A DNA stretch of 64,000 bases from an uncultured Eubacteriales bacterium (GTDB lineage Bacteria > Bacillota > Clostridia > Christensenellales > Borkfalkiaceae). The notes under the pieces are model-generated. The model was not told the DNA's origin. It did not search any database and saw only the letters and a list, made by a program, of their open reading frames with translations. Of the stretch, positions 25,329 to 34,520 are shown piece by piece; positions within the stretch are counted from its first letter, which is position 1, and every line of letters starts with the position of its first letter. A program made the position numbers and the translations under genes. The stretch is taken from NCBI GenBank assembly GCA_900540805.1, contig UQHL01000003.1, forward strand, positions 62,001-126,000, given 5' to 3'.

Positions 25329-26263
25329 ATTTTTTTGCTCGCAAAATTACTGCTCAGCAGCAAAACTACCGATATGACGCCTTCGAACAAGGACAGCGCC
25401 GTGGCCGTCGAATACTGCCTCGAGGTGAATCCGAGCGAATAGACGTAGGTTGCGAGAACCCGCGTGGCGCTCAGATTCTGCGTGGTCTGAAATACGTAAA
25501 ACTGTTCGAAATTATTGCCGAGAAGGCCCGAAAGATTCAACAGCAAAAAAATGACTATCGTGGGTTTTATCATGGGCAGCGTGATGCGCATCGCCATTTT
25601 CCAACGGCTCGCCCCGTCGATCATGGCGGCTTCGTAAAGCGCGGGATCGATATTGCTTATCGCCGCGAGGTAAACGATAGACCCCCAGCCCACCCCCTTT
25701 ATGATGGTGGCAAAAATTATTTTCGGATAAAAATACTGCGCGAGATTGAGATCGACCGGATTTTCCTCCGACGACAGATGAAGAAATTCCAGAATCGGAT
25801 TGACTATTCCCGTATTTGCGTCGGTAAGAGCGAGAATAATGCCGCCGTAAATAACCCAGCTTATAAACTGCGGAAAATTGCATATCGTCTGTATGCCCTT
25901 CTTTAAGCGGGAACAGCGCACTTCGTTGAGAAGGAGGGCAAAGATGATCGGCATCGGAAAATTGAACAGCAGCATCAGCAGGTTTATGGTCAACGTATTG
26001 GTAAAAGTCGTCCAAAAAACCTCGTCGCCGAAAAGACTGCGGAAATTGTCAAGCGTCCATTCGGAATAAAGAAGCGCTTCAAAAAGGTTGATTTTATAAT
26101 TTCCCTCTTTAAACGCAAGGGCTATCCCCGCCATGGGCGTATAAGCAAATACGGCCAGAAACAGCACGCTCAGGCTCGCCATGCATATAAGCTGAATATC
26201 CCGGCTGTCGAGTTTTTTATGTCGGAGCTTTTGCCCGCCTTTCGAAATATTTTTATCGGTCAT
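25307..26263 (-). CDS. Sugar ABC transporter permease (LplB-like)
   Basis: 318 residues, six membrane segments, first near LICMASLSVLFLAVFAYTPM. The EAA loop is NIDPALYEAAMIDGASRWKM. LplB-type permeases work with YtcP-type partners and a LipO-type lipoprotein to import oligosaccharides, and this is the first gene of that operon. The ribosome site is weak (AAAGAG). Transcribed away from the AraC gene at 26404. Confidence 0.9.
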   Translation of the reverse strand: MTDKNISKGGQKLRHKKLDSRDIQLICMASLSVLFLAVFAYTPMAGIALAFKEGNYKINLFEALLYSEWTLDNFRSLFGDEVFWTTFTNTLTINLLMLLFNFPMPIIFALLLNEVRCSRLKKGIQTICNFPQFISWVIYGGIILALTDANTGIVNPILEFLHLSSEENPVDLNLAQYFYPKIIFATIIKGVGWGSIVYLAAISNIDPALYEAAMIDGASRWKMAMRITLPMIKPTIVIFLLLNLSGLLGNNFEQFYVFQTTQNLSATRVLATYVYSLGFTSRQYSTATALSLFEGVISVVLLLSSNFASKKITGEGIF

Positions 26264-26369
26264 CTCTTTTTCTGCGGCTTTTCAACTTTCCGCCTATCCC
26301 CCCTGTTTTATTTTCCGATCTCCCGTTTTCTGAAATAAAAACGGAAAACAAGTTTTTTATAAAATCCGC

Positions 26370-26397
26370 TTGCGTTTTGCAAAATTTATGATATAAT
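26370..26397 (+). promoter_or_regulatory. Promoter of the AraC gene, leaderless arrangement
   Basis: TTGCGT (26370-26375), 16 bases, then TATAAT (26392-26397). Only six bases separate the minus 10 box from the ATG at 26404, so transcription should begin at or next to the start codon. No Shine-Dalgarno is present. A divergent promoter for the permease operon probably overlaps it. Confidence 0.6.
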
Positions 26398-26403
26398 ATA
26401 ATT

Positions 26404-27276
26404 ATGCAAAATCTTTTAATCAACAATAATTTCTCTTTGCTCGGCGGCGGATTCGCAGCCGTTCGCAATGACATAGTTTGGAAAAATACCGTCGGCGACG
26501 ATCTTTCGGATATTCGGCCGTGCACCAGCAAATGGCCGGTAATGGTACCCTTGTTCGCCTATCATAGGTTGTATCTCGTCACCGAAGGAAGTGCCGTGCT
26601 CAAGCTGACGGACAACACCTCTCTCATATTGGAAAAAAATAAACTTTATCTTATTCCGCCTTTTTTGATACAGTCCGTAGAAAACACACAGTCTATTTCC
26701 CATTTTTATCTGCACTTCCGCTCCAACTCTCGTTCCGCCGATCCTTTCAAGTATTATCGTCTGATAAATCCCGTCGAAACAAACGATTCAGACGCCGACA
26801 TATTCCGCTTTCTCCTCGCCAATTACATGGTGCATAACATCAAGTCGGAGCTGAACGCACAGGGAGCCTTCTCGTTGCTGCTTTCCCGTTTCTTCGACGA
26901 GAATGCCGTCGAATCGCCGGCCATCAAAAAATTTTCTCCCGTTCTCGAATATATCGAGAACAATATCGATAAAAAGATAACCGTAAAACAGTTAGCCGAC
27001 GTGTTAGGATACAACGAAGCCTATTTTTCCGTACTCTTTTCCAGACAATTTAAGGTAACGCCCCTCAAATACATATCCGAAAAGAAAATGCTCCTCGCCC
27101 GCCAGCGTCTGGCGCTCAGCAATATGAGCGTCAAAGAAATTTCAGACGAATTGGGATTTGAAAACGAATTCTATTTCAATACGGTTTTTCGAAAGGCCAT
27201 CGGTATCGCCCCGGGAAAATGGAGGAAACAATATTTCAGACAACACAGCGGGGAACCCCCAGAGCCGTTCCTTTAA
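26404..27276 (+). CDS. AraC-family transcriptional regulator
   Basis: 290 residues. A cupin-type sensor domain (YHRLYLVTEGSAVLKLTDNT, then FYLHFRS) is followed by two helix-turn-helix motifs (ITVKQLADVLGYNEAYFSVL and SVKEISDELGFENEFYFNTV). Divergent from the ABC permease operon and convergent with the rhamnosidase gene, with which it overlaps four bases at the stop codons. It is the likely regulator of the glycan operon, sensing an imported sugar. The start is unusual: no ribosome site and a minus 10 box six bases before the ATG. Confidence 0.9.
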   Translation: MQNLLINNNFSLLGGGFAAVRNDIVWKNTVGDDLSDIRPCTSKWPVMVPLFAYHRLYLVTEGSAVLKLTDNTSLILEKNKLYLIPPFLIQSVENTQSISHFYLHFRSNSRSADPFKYYRLINPVETNDSDADIFRFLLANYMVHNIKSELNAQGAFSLLLSRFFDENAVESPAIKKFSPVLEYIENNIDKKITVKQLADVLGYNEAYFSVLFSRQFKVTPLKYISEKKMLLARQRLALSNMSVKEISDELGFENEFYFNTVFRKAIGIAPGKWRKQYFRQHSGEPPEPFL

Positions 27277-29819
27277 AGGCGGCTCTCTGCTTTATATACG
27301 CCCGATTTCAGCTCGAAAGGCTTTTCTCCCGGCAGGATTACTTTCGCCGTTGCGTTAGACGGAACGGTGATTTCGTAATATACCTTATCACCCCGAATTT
27401 TATAGCTGACGGCAATGCGCCCCAACAGAGTATCCAAAGAACAGTCGACCTCCGGTATTTCCTTTGTCACGCAAGGCTTAACGATAAAATCATACATGGC
27501 GGGCGTGCCTTCCCGAACCTCTATACCCGCAAGATATTGATAAAACCAATAATCGTAGCTGCCGAACATGGGATGACAATAAGAGTGCATGTTTTCTTCG
27601 GTGGAGGAGATTTCTTTCTCCCAACGCTCCCATACGGTTGTCGCGCCGCATGCGAGCATATACCCCCAGGAGGGATATTCTTTATTTTCGAGAATTGCCA
27701 TTACAACGTCATTTCGTCCGCCGTCCGCCAAAGCGGCTATCAAGTGTCTGTAAGCCTGATTTCCGCATGTTATATGATGCCCTCGATTCTCTATATCTCT
27801 CACCGCGGCTTTCAACAGGCGAACCCGTTCCGCTTCTTCGGCTATACCGAGAGACAGAGCCATCGCGTTTCCCGATTGCACGTCATCACAGTAACAAGCT
27901 TGTTTACGATTGTAGAATTTTTCGTTGATAACGTTTCGGGTCTGTTCTGCAAGCGTGGAGTATTTTTCCGTTTCTTCGCTTTTTCCGAGAATTTCCGCAA
28001 AGAACGCCATAAGCTTATAATGCCAAAACAAATACATCGTAGAGATGAGCGGAACAGGAACCCCTTTATTGAATCTTCTCGATATGTATGGAACCACGCT
28101 TATGGCGGGACACCAATCTCCGTACAGTCCGAGCGGGAGAATACCGTTTTCCGTCTTTCCCGTCAGATATTCCACCCATTTTTTATAATTTCCGTAGTTT
28201 TCTTCGATAATTCTCGTATCTCCGTACCGTTCATACGCAAATTTGCCGATTAAGAGATAGGCAACCGAAACGGGATCGGCTACGTTTCCCCCGAGATAAT
28301 ACGGAGCGGTATCCTTTATTGCACCGTTTTCATCCATGGTATCGGTAATATCGTCCGTAATCTTTTCAAAAAAGATTTCCATGCCGAAATTATTGCACGT
28401 CTGAAACAGACGGGAGCTAAGGTCGTTCAGCCACCCCATACGTTCGTCGCGCTGCGGGCAATCCGTAAGGATTCCATGATGATTGCAGGATTCCGTCCTC
28501 ACCGATATCTCGTGCAAACGATTCAAAAATTCGTCCGAACAAGCAAATTTTCCCGATTGACGAGTGTTTGTGCGTAATTTTTCCGCAACGATTTCCCGAA
28601 GCTCTGCTTTGCCTTCCGCACAAACTTCGACATATCTGAATCCGCGATAGGAGAACCTCGGCTTAAATTCCTCCTCTTCCTTCCCTGCGAGAATATATAC
28701 ATCCGTATTTTCAGCATTCCGCAGACTGCCTCGGTCGATTCCTCCTTCTTTATTCAGCGTTTCCGAAAAACGCAAGGTAATCTTTGCTCCCCGCTCGCCT
28801 TTTACTTTAATAACGGCACGTCCCGTAAGCATTTCCCCGAAATCGTAAACAGTGCCGCCCGCCGTTTCCCGTTTTTTGACGCTTTGAAAGATTTTTTCAA
28901 CGGCAATTTCCTGTAATTTTTGAGAAACGAGACGCACCTCTTTGTCGTGCTTTTTCGGTACAGCAAAATACCACCCGTTGTCAAGGCCGAATTTTTCGTT
29001 ATATTCGCTCCACCCCGCCAGCTCGTCCTCTATGCGGGCGTCATAAGTCTCTCCGTCGAAAATAGTTCCGGCAATAATCGGCGAACTTCTCGCTTTCCAC
29101 CAACGTTCGTGCTCTCCCGTGACGATCATGGTTTCAATTCCGTCCTCAAAGCGGATAAATATATTCACCGTCACCTGCGGCGCGCCGAACCAACCGTTCC
29201 CGACAAGGACGCCGATCGCATTTTTTTCCTTTACAAACGGGGTAATATCGTAAATATTATAATAAACGCGTTTATTGCAGTCGGAAAGCACGGGATTGAA
29301 AACCCCCGTTCCGATCTTTCGGCCGTTTATGTAAAATTCGTGATATCCGAGCCCGCAGACATATGCGCGCGCCCTCGTTACCGTTTTTCCCGCATGCACG
29401 GGCGGAATAAGGAAATTGCGGCGGAATACGATTGCAGCGCCCGATGCCGTAAGCGGGCAAGTACGCCATGAAATTTTCCAATCCTTATCAAAAAGCCCCA
29501 TTTCAAAAGTGTATATGTCACTTTCAAATACGCCGTTCGTCGTATTCGCAAAAACCTTCAGATAGCATAGTTCGCAGCTTTTCAGTTCTTTGCCCGCATA
29601 AGCAATATTAATACAGTCGCGCGAAAATACAATTCCCGAATCCCATTTATCGGCAAGCCCCTCAAAAAGCAAATCCGGCGAAGACGCTACCAGAATTTTA
29701 TAGCTTTTTTGAATTATATTCTCGCCGGCCTCATATTCCCATGAAAAGCGCGGAGCTTGCGTTTCTACGCCTATCGGGTTGACCGTATATTCCGTTCTGA
29801 CACATTTCAATTTGAACAT
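27273..29819 (-). CDS. Alpha-L-rhamnosidase, GH78
   Basis: 848 residues from the ATG at 29819. Domains in family order: N-terminal Ig-like domain (RFSWEYEAGE), carbohydrate-binding beta domains (AYVCGLGYHEFYINGRKIG, NPVLSD), then the (alpha/alpha)6 catalytic barrel with the signature ILTDCPQRDERMGWLNDLSS holding the general acid Glu, and CGATTVWERWE with the general base Glu. No signal peptide, so it should act on imported rhamnosides. The start is somewhat uncertain: AGGAG lies about 17 bases upstream and the open frame extends further. It stands alone, convergent with the AraC gene. Confidence 0.93.
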   Translation of the reverse strand: MFKLKCVRTEYTVNPIGVETQAPRFSWEYEAGENIIQKSYKILVASSPDLLFEGLADKWDSGIVFSRDCINIAYAGKELKSCELCYLKVFANTTNGVFESDIYTFEMGLFDKDWKISWRTCPLTASGAAIVFRRNFLIPPVHAGKTVTRARAYVCGLGYHEFYINGRKIGTGVFNPVLSDCNKRVYYNIYDITPFVKEKNAIGVLVGNGWFGAPQVTVNIFIRFEDGIETMIVTGEHERWWKARSSPIIAGTIFDGETYDARIEDELAGWSEYNEKFGLDNGWYFAVPKKHDKEVRLVSQKLQEIAVEKIFQSVKKRETAGGTVYDFGEMLTGRAVIKVKGERGAKITLRFSETLNKEGGIDRGSLRNAENTDVYILAGKEEEEFKPRFSYRGFRYVEVCAEGKAELREIVAEKLRTNTRQSGKFACSDEFLNRLHEISVRTESCNHHGILTDCPQRDERMGWLNDLSSRLFQTCNNFGMEIFFEKITDDITDTMDENGAIKDTAPYYLGGNVADPVSVAYLLIGKFAYERYGDTRIIEENYGNYKKWVEYLTGKTENGILPLGLYGDWCPAISVVPYISRRFNKGVPVPLISTMYLFWHYKLMAFFAEILGKSEETEKYSTLAEQTRNVINEKFYNRKQACYCDDVQSGNAMALSLGIAEEAERVRLLKAAVRDIENRGHHITCGNQAYRHLIAALADGGRNDVVMAILENKEYPSWGYMLACGATTVWERWEKEISSTEENMHSYCHPMFGSYDYWFYQYLAGIEVREGTPAMYDFIVKPCVTKEIPEVDCSLDTLLGRIAVSYKIRGDKVYYEITVPSNATAKVILPGEKPFELKSGVYKAESRL

Positions 29820-29859
29820 ATCTATTTCAGCGTGTCTCCTCTCGATCGTTTCTGAAATA

Positions 29860-29888
29860 AGTTTAATATATTTTTCTTCGACAGTCAA
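29860..29888 (-). promoter_or_regulatory. Promoter of the GH78 rhamnosidase gene
   Basis: TTGACT (29888-29883), 17 bases, TAAACT (29865-29860), about 40 bases before the start. The stretch from 29889 to 30240 is AT-rich and holds nothing else I can identify. Confidence 0.6.
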
Positions 29889-30240
29889 TATAATTATTAT
29901 AGATGGTTTTATAACTTTTTTTGATTTTTCTTGAAAATACCCCTCCAAATTTATTTTTTTATAATCGCGAGAATTACGAAAAAATTTTTTCCTTTCATTA
30001 AACGAAGTGCAGTACAGAATCGTGCACAACTATTAAAACACGGAGACTTGAATGACAAGTTGGTTTCTTTTGAATATGTTATACAGAAGAAAAAATACAA
30101 TTTTATATAGTTTTTACTTTTGTTGTTCAAATTTTCGAATTAAATTTTTTCGTTGACTTAGTTTTTCTTTATGCCAACGTCGATGAATAAAATTGAAAAT
30201 CCAACCGGATAGACAAGATAAAATATCCATAAAAATATGT

Positions 30241-30354
30241 AACAGTACTTACGTAATACCCCCGACGCAAAAAATGTCGATTTTCCAATTTATATTTCCA
30301 TTTCGCATACCGCTCGAATATTATCATCGTATTCTTTCCTTTGAGGTATCTCCT
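30241..30354 (-). pseudogene. tnpA: Middle fragment of an IS200/IS605 Y1 transposase
   Basis: A minus-strand frame reads YLKGKNTMIIFERYAKWKYK then LENRHFLRRGYYVSTV. This is the conserved middle of TnpA (compare YLKGKSSLMIFERH...NLKYKxGNRHFWxRGYYVSTVG). The family's N-terminal HUH domain and C-terminal catalytic Tyr are missing on either side. It is a second relic, separate from the one at 3.6 kb: the two overlap at the VSTV motif with different codons. Confidence 0.65.
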
Positions 30355-30407
30355 ACCGAGCGTAGCGAACGCTACAAAGCGATAGCGGAATGTAAGCGAT
30401 GATACCT
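30344..30407. repeat. Nested palindrome
   Basis: AGGTATC (30344-30350) pairs with GATACCT (30401-30407), and inside it GTAGCG (30362-30367) with CGCTAC (30370-30375). It overlaps the beginning of the IS200 fragment. Possibly a REP-like or MITE-like unit; no second copy is evident in the window. Confidence 0.5.
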
Positions 30408-30597
30408 TTTCGCTCGACGATAGTCTCACATATAGTTTAGTGCAAAATAGCTTTTTAATAATATACAAATACTTAAAGCTAAAACTCTTTTTCAGATCAC
30501 CGGCATAGCTAGTGAATTTTACAAGGCAGCGGCGAAAAAGCCTCTGCCTTGTTCTTCATCAAGAGGACTTGTTTGAAGTCAAACAGATCCCTTTATC

Positions 30598-30767
30598 AAA
30601 AAAAAATGCCGCCTTGTTTCAAACAAGACAGCACTTATAAAAATGCATCTCCCGCTTGCTGCGACACAATCATTACGAATAACCTTATGAAAAGATTTAG
30701 GTAACGCGAAAAGAATACACTTCTACCGAGAAGTATACTTTCCAAAAGTGTTATTCGATTATGTCGC
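30598..30767 (-). ncRNA. Unidentified structured small RNA gene with its own promoter and terminator
   Basis: A consensus promoter points at this stretch. The predicted RNA begins at about 30767 with a stem CTGCGACA (30769-30762) that closes with TGTCGCAG (30666-30659). Within it CGAATAAC pairs with GTTATTCG and ACTTCT with AGAAGT, giving a branched fold of about 110 nt. After it comes an intrinsic terminator of 13 pairs with a short loop (30633-30607) and nine Us. No open reading frame fits. It does not show the signatures of RNase P, tmRNA or SRP RNA, and its size and branching do not clearly match 6S RNA. Family unknown. Confidence 0.6.
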
Positions 30768-30773
30768 AGTTTG

Positions 30774-30802
30774 ATTTTATCATAAGTAATCGATAATGTC
30801 AA
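30774..30802 (-). promoter_or_regulatory. Strong promoter of the small RNA gene
   Basis: Perfect TTGACA (30802-30797), 17 bases, TAAAAT (30779-30774), with the predicted start about seven bases on, at the first stem of the RNA. Confidence 0.75.
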
Positions 30803-31196
30803 TACCTATTTATATCTTTTTACCATTTTTTATATTTTCTTCCAAATCGTATTTCAGGCCGAAATAAGAAATATTAAAGTAAAAAGTATTTGATGCACTC
30901 AGTCCCATATTGATAACGATTTTATCATATTAGGTAATAGATTTTTTATAAGGAAATGTAATGGGTGTAGTACCATATTTGTTATCGAACTTTTGCGATA
31001 GGTAACGCATTCTCGGCACTGGATTCCTTCAACTCAGATACGCGCAAGGAATCAATAAAATCACTTGTCTTACAGCGCTCTTTTCCGTCAATAAATCTAA
31101 ACAAATGGATTATAAATCTCTACGATTTCTTAAAAGCCATCAACCCGCGCAACATCTCTCAAACGTTCCGAATAATGATAAGCCCATACCAACAAA

Positions 31197-31236
31197 ATCC
31201 CCCTCGAACCATGACGTTCAAGGGGGATTTTTATTA
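31197..31236 (+). terminator. Intrinsic terminator with no recognised gene upstream
   Basis: ATCCCCCT...GAAC pairs with GTTC...AGGGGGAT around CATGAC, with TTTTT after it. The 400 bases before it (30803-31196) contain no convincing open frame, so either a decayed gene or another RNA ends here. Confidence 0.6.
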
Positions 31237-31396
31237 AAAACTGTCCATAAAAAACAAAACTGAGTCCGATTAGAAACCGCACGCAATCTCAAATATCTAT
31301 TTGAATTTTTGCTCATATTATTAAGTCCATATCAAGCTCGAAACTCTTGACATAAATAAAAGGAATCGCACCAAGTGATACGATTCCCAACCGAAG

Positions 31397-31441
31397 TGGC
31401 GTCGGATCCCGGGCTCGAATCAGGGGCCTTACGCTTAGGAG
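31397..31441 (-). pseudogene. 3' half of a split tRNA-Arg(CCU) gene (attachment site)
   Basis: On the minus strand, CTCCTAAGCG (31441-31432) is the anticodon loop and start of its stem. It continues as GTAAGG, a T arm with GATTCGAGC, the acceptor strand ATCCGAC (31407-31401), a G and an encoded CCA (31399-31397). The acceptor strand pairs perfectly with GTCGGAT of the 5' half at 34563. The T stem has a mismatch at its loop-closing pair, as expected of a gene no longer under selection. Confidence 0.8.
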
Positions 31442-31828
31442 TATTCATAAGTATTTGTGCTTATCTGCATTTGGGTGATTTTCTTGTGAAATGAGCATAT
31501 AATCCACGATATACGCAGATTTTACGCTTGTATGTTGTGTGTTTATGGATATTTTTTATTGTGCTTAATATCGTTCGAGGGTAAAAAGGGTGTACAATCA
31601 ATCAAATATAACCGCGATGTGCAGTTACCATAAAAATATTCACACAAAACTTTGTAACATCAATTTTGGCTTGATATTTTGTTTCGTCTTTTTCCTCTCC
31701 ACAAATAAGAGCAAAACCAGTAAAAGAACTGTTCCTATCAACTGCGTATCCGTAACCTATCATTCCGTCAAAAAATTTTAACTCAAAAGATATATCTATT
31801 GCATGAATGATTTTTTGACAGTGTTGCG

Positions 31829-32775
31829 TCAAAAGAAATATCCCGCCCGTACAAATTCGGGTTTTAATGACTCGTTTTTCAAAGGATGCCATTCTTTGGC
31901 AATGTCGGGGTTAAGTGTTGCAATACTTTTTTCTTTTACGCTACAAACATATTGTTCTTGAATTGCAATAGAATCCCTTGCAATATCCACATCCGGATAT
32001 GCTATTGATAAGCATTGACACAATAAAGTCCTAATTAAAGTATTCAAGAAAGTATTATTAGGTATATAGTGACACCATATAATATCATCTCTATCTACAA
32101 GCGAATCATCCGTTGTCTCTTTCAGACGAACAAGTTTAATGCCTTTTGATTTACAATATATATTTTTGCGTTCTTCTTTATCTTCATTTTTCTTGCCGAT
32201 ATGATATATCATATCGGCATATTCAATGCCAAATGATAAACTTGGAATAAAAATATCAATTTCAAATCCGTCAGAAACATATCCACTAATAACATCAACA
32301 AAATAGTGTTTAACATAGTAAAAGACGGCTTACTCGGGAAAAGATGTTTTTAATTCTCGGTAGCATATCGGACAACCTCTTCCTCTTGTAGGGTTTGCAC
32401 GAGAAGATATCATCGCTTGCCATTCGTGTCCTAGAGCACATCTCCACCAAACTTTCTTCTTACTATCAAAACGAATTTTGTCTGGTGTTAAAGTTCCGTT
32501 TTTGTCATAATTCCACTCTTGCGCAATATTTGGAAAACACGCCAATAAATTATTATTTTACGAAACTTTGGGTTGATTGGGTGCGCAATACGGGCACCCC
32601 GAATTTCTTGTAGCACGTGTTGTCATTCTTGCTTGCCAATGATTGCCGCATTTTGAACGAATCCACCATGCTTTTGCATTAAGTCCATAAGATAATTTTT
32701 GAGGATTTAACCCAAGTTCGTTATTCTTTTCCTAATCCCATTCTGCCATAAGTTCGGGATTGTCAATTATATATT
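31829..32775 (-). pseudogene. Treble-clef zinc-finger protein with PD-(D/E)XK nuclease-like core, decayed
   Basis: Read in order through several frames the minus strand gives: a treble-clef repeat (NPELMAEWD, broken by a stop, then WQARMTTRATRNSGCPYCAP), a second repeat (FPNIAQEWNYDKNGTLTPDK, VWWRC..GHEWQAMISSR, GCPICYREL), a stop where CAA became TAA (PE*AVFYYVK), then a Vsr-like nuclease core (EIDIFIPSLSFGIEYADMIY ... KSKGIKLVRLKE), and the start of a third repeat (IATLNPDIAKEWHPLKNES). At least two stops and a frameshift make it dead. Similar proteins are homing or defence nucleases. Confidence 0.65.
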
Positions 32776-32991
32776 TTTTTCAGCCCTAGACACACCTCGG
32801 CAGTTCTGAAAATCGTATATAAATTATATCATAAAACTGTGAATAAATCAATCGGATTTATAGGACATAGATTCCCGAAAAATATTATTTTAGGAAACAG
32901 GATAAGGAGAGGGATCAAATTGCCATCACTACGACAATTTAACCACTCTCCGAGAGTTTCACAAAGTGGGATATCCACCTCACGATATTTT

Positions 32992-34168
32992 TTAAATTTT
33001 CACCTCGTTCATTAAAACTGCTAGCAATCTCATGCGTTCTTCTACCATATCCCACTTTTGCGAACCTTTAGAAATTAGAGCAATCAATCTATAGTTTTCA
33101 ATTTGTTCCTCTGTGTAACCAACAAATTCATTACTTAGAGCTGTTGCCTTTGCAGAACTAAAAGCAGACAATTTTTTGTTTACAACAAACAGTTGTTGTA
33201 ACTTTTCTTTGGGATTTTTTGAAAAATCCACATACCCGTAACCACAAAGCATACACAAAAATTTTACAAATCTTTTATTTATTCCCGATGAGAAATTCCA
33301 TGTTTCATCTTTTGATAAAGCTTGCAGTTGAGTGATTAATAAATTTGTTCTTTCTAAAGCTCTCCCAGCAATTCCAGCAGAATTTTTGACATATTCTATA
33401 ATATCAGAATCTACTCCACCTAAAGGAAGCTTTTCGTCAAAAATGCCTATAGCGGCATAGAACAATTTGTCAAATTCTTTTCTCTTATCTTCCCATGAAA
33501 GTTTGAACAGGAGACTTTTACTATCAACTTGCATCAAATATTGCTCTAATAGCGAATCGGGTATGGAGTTGATAATTTCGCCTGCACGCAGGCGTTCTTG
33601 ATTCTGCACAAATCTAAAATATTCTGCAATAACATTATCATCATGATGTGAAATGTATGTAAGAGCCATATTGTATGAATCAAAATCCGCTTTCATTAAA
33701 CTTGATAAAGTACCGTATGTTAAAGAAACTTTTTGACCTTTTTTAAACTTTTTATAGAACTTTATTGCTTCTGTTTCTTTTCCAGCGTTGTTCGCAATAT
33801 CAAACTCATAAGAGTCAGAGTTATCCCTAACTATACGTTTTGATAATTCGTCGTTAATTGAAAAACCACCTTGTGTAAATTCATAAATTGTAGTTAATCG
33901 TTGTTGTCCGTCAACGACCTCTGTGTCGGCACCTTTTTTATTTCGATCTGCTAAATTTCTTATTATCACACTACCGACAAGGGTATCGTGATAAAATACT
34001 GAATATTAACTTTTCCTTGAAATCTGGATTCCATACCGCCCCTCGTTGATATGATGGCTGTAAATCCAAACGATCATTTCCAATCTGTTTCTTAAAAGCA
34101 GTTATTCTTCCCATCAAAGTTGCAATGGGGAGAGACTCGTTATTAAACTTTATTCTTGTTTCTGCCAT
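32992..34168 (-). pseudogene. DUF262-domain protein (ParB-like NTPase/nuclease family), frameshifted
   Basis: The ATG at 34168 has GGAGG upstream. The first 65 residues carry the DUF262 start (LQPSYQRGAVWNPDFKEKLI, FSILSRYP), then the frame ends at 33971. The neighbouring frame continues the same domain (GSVIIRNL..., EVVDGQQRLTTIYEF with the DGQQR nucleotide site) to 32992. One indel near 33975 separates them. DUF262 proteins include GmrS, SspE and other anti-phage nucleases. All family motifs survive, so the mutation may be recent. Confidence 0.8.
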
Positions 34169-34199
34169 AAAGCCCTCCAAATATTTATATTTTGATTAG

Positions 34200-34228
34200 A
34201 TTCTACTATAATTTATTCATTTTGTCAA
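34200..34228 (-). promoter_or_regulatory. Promoter of the DUF262 gene
   Basis: TTGACA (34228-34223), 17 bases, TAGAAT (34205-34200), about 30 bases before the start codon. Confidence 0.7.
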
Positions 34229-34280
34229 TGATTTTTCAAAAAAAAATTAATAGAATCTTACAAATTTTTATTGAATAGCA

Positions 34281-34307
34281 AAAAAAGCAGTCTTTAAGAC
34301 TGCTTTT
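34281..34307 (-). terminator. Terminator after the island tRNA
   Basis: AAAAAGCAGTCTT and its complement AAGACTGCTTTTT form a 13-base arm hairpin immediately after the CCA of the tRNA. Confidence 0.85.
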
Positions 34308-34382
34308 TGGTACCCCCAACGGGAATCGAACCCATAACTAACCCTTAGGAGGGGTTTATTATATCCATTTAACTATGGAGGC
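34308..34382 (-). tRNA. tRNA-Arg(CCU), carried inside the island
   Basis: 75 nt with encoded CCA (34310-34308). Acceptor GCCTCCA pairs with TGGGGGT using two wobble pairs; D arm ATAGTTAAATGGATATAA; anticodon stem AACCC/GGGTT around loop CTCCTAA, anticodon CCT; T arm ATGGG-TTCGATT-CCCGT. AU-rich and unlike the split chromosomal tRNA-Arg(CCU) that flanks the island; it resembles phage-type arginine tRNAs. It probably supplies the function that the insertion destroyed. Confidence 0.9.
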
Positions 34383-34520
34383 GTGCTATTTAATTGTGGT
34401 TTTCGCTTGGGTGTACAGAGGGTGTACAAAATCGTGTTTGGTTCTTTGGACACATAAAATTTTAGTAGTGTTTCGCTCTATCTATGTGAGATTTGAGTCT
34501 ATCTAATAGGATATGCTCAC

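Larger units (their letters stand above)
31442..34520. mobile_element. Genomic island inserted in the anticodon arm of tRNA-Arg(CCU)
   Basis: The two halves of one tRNA gene flank this stretch as 10-base direct repeats, cgcttaggag on the plus strand (31432-31441 and 34521-34530). Joining them at the repeat restores a full 78-nt cloverleaf. Inside are a complete tRNA-Arg(CCU) of different sequence, two decayed cargo genes, and GGGTGTACA repeats near both ends (31588-31596, 34409-34417, 34420-34428) that look like integrase arm sites. No integrase gene remains. Confidence 0.75.

Noticed and set aside
3612..30354. The IS200 transposase fragments at 3.6 kb and 30.3 kb as two halves of one copy split by a 26.5-kb insertion
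   Set aside because: Both are on the same strand and break at about the same place, but they overlap at the VSTV/VTTV motif with different codons, so they come from two copies.
30598..30767. The structured RNA as 6S RNA
   Set aside because: In 6S RNA the long stem with central bubble spans nearly the whole transcript of about 180-200 nt. Here the closing stem spans about 110 nt and the interior branches.
31040..31270. A plus-strand reading frame before the terminator at 31197 as a gene
   Set aside because: It has no start codon with a ribosome site, no protein-like pattern that I can name, and runs through the terminator hairpin.
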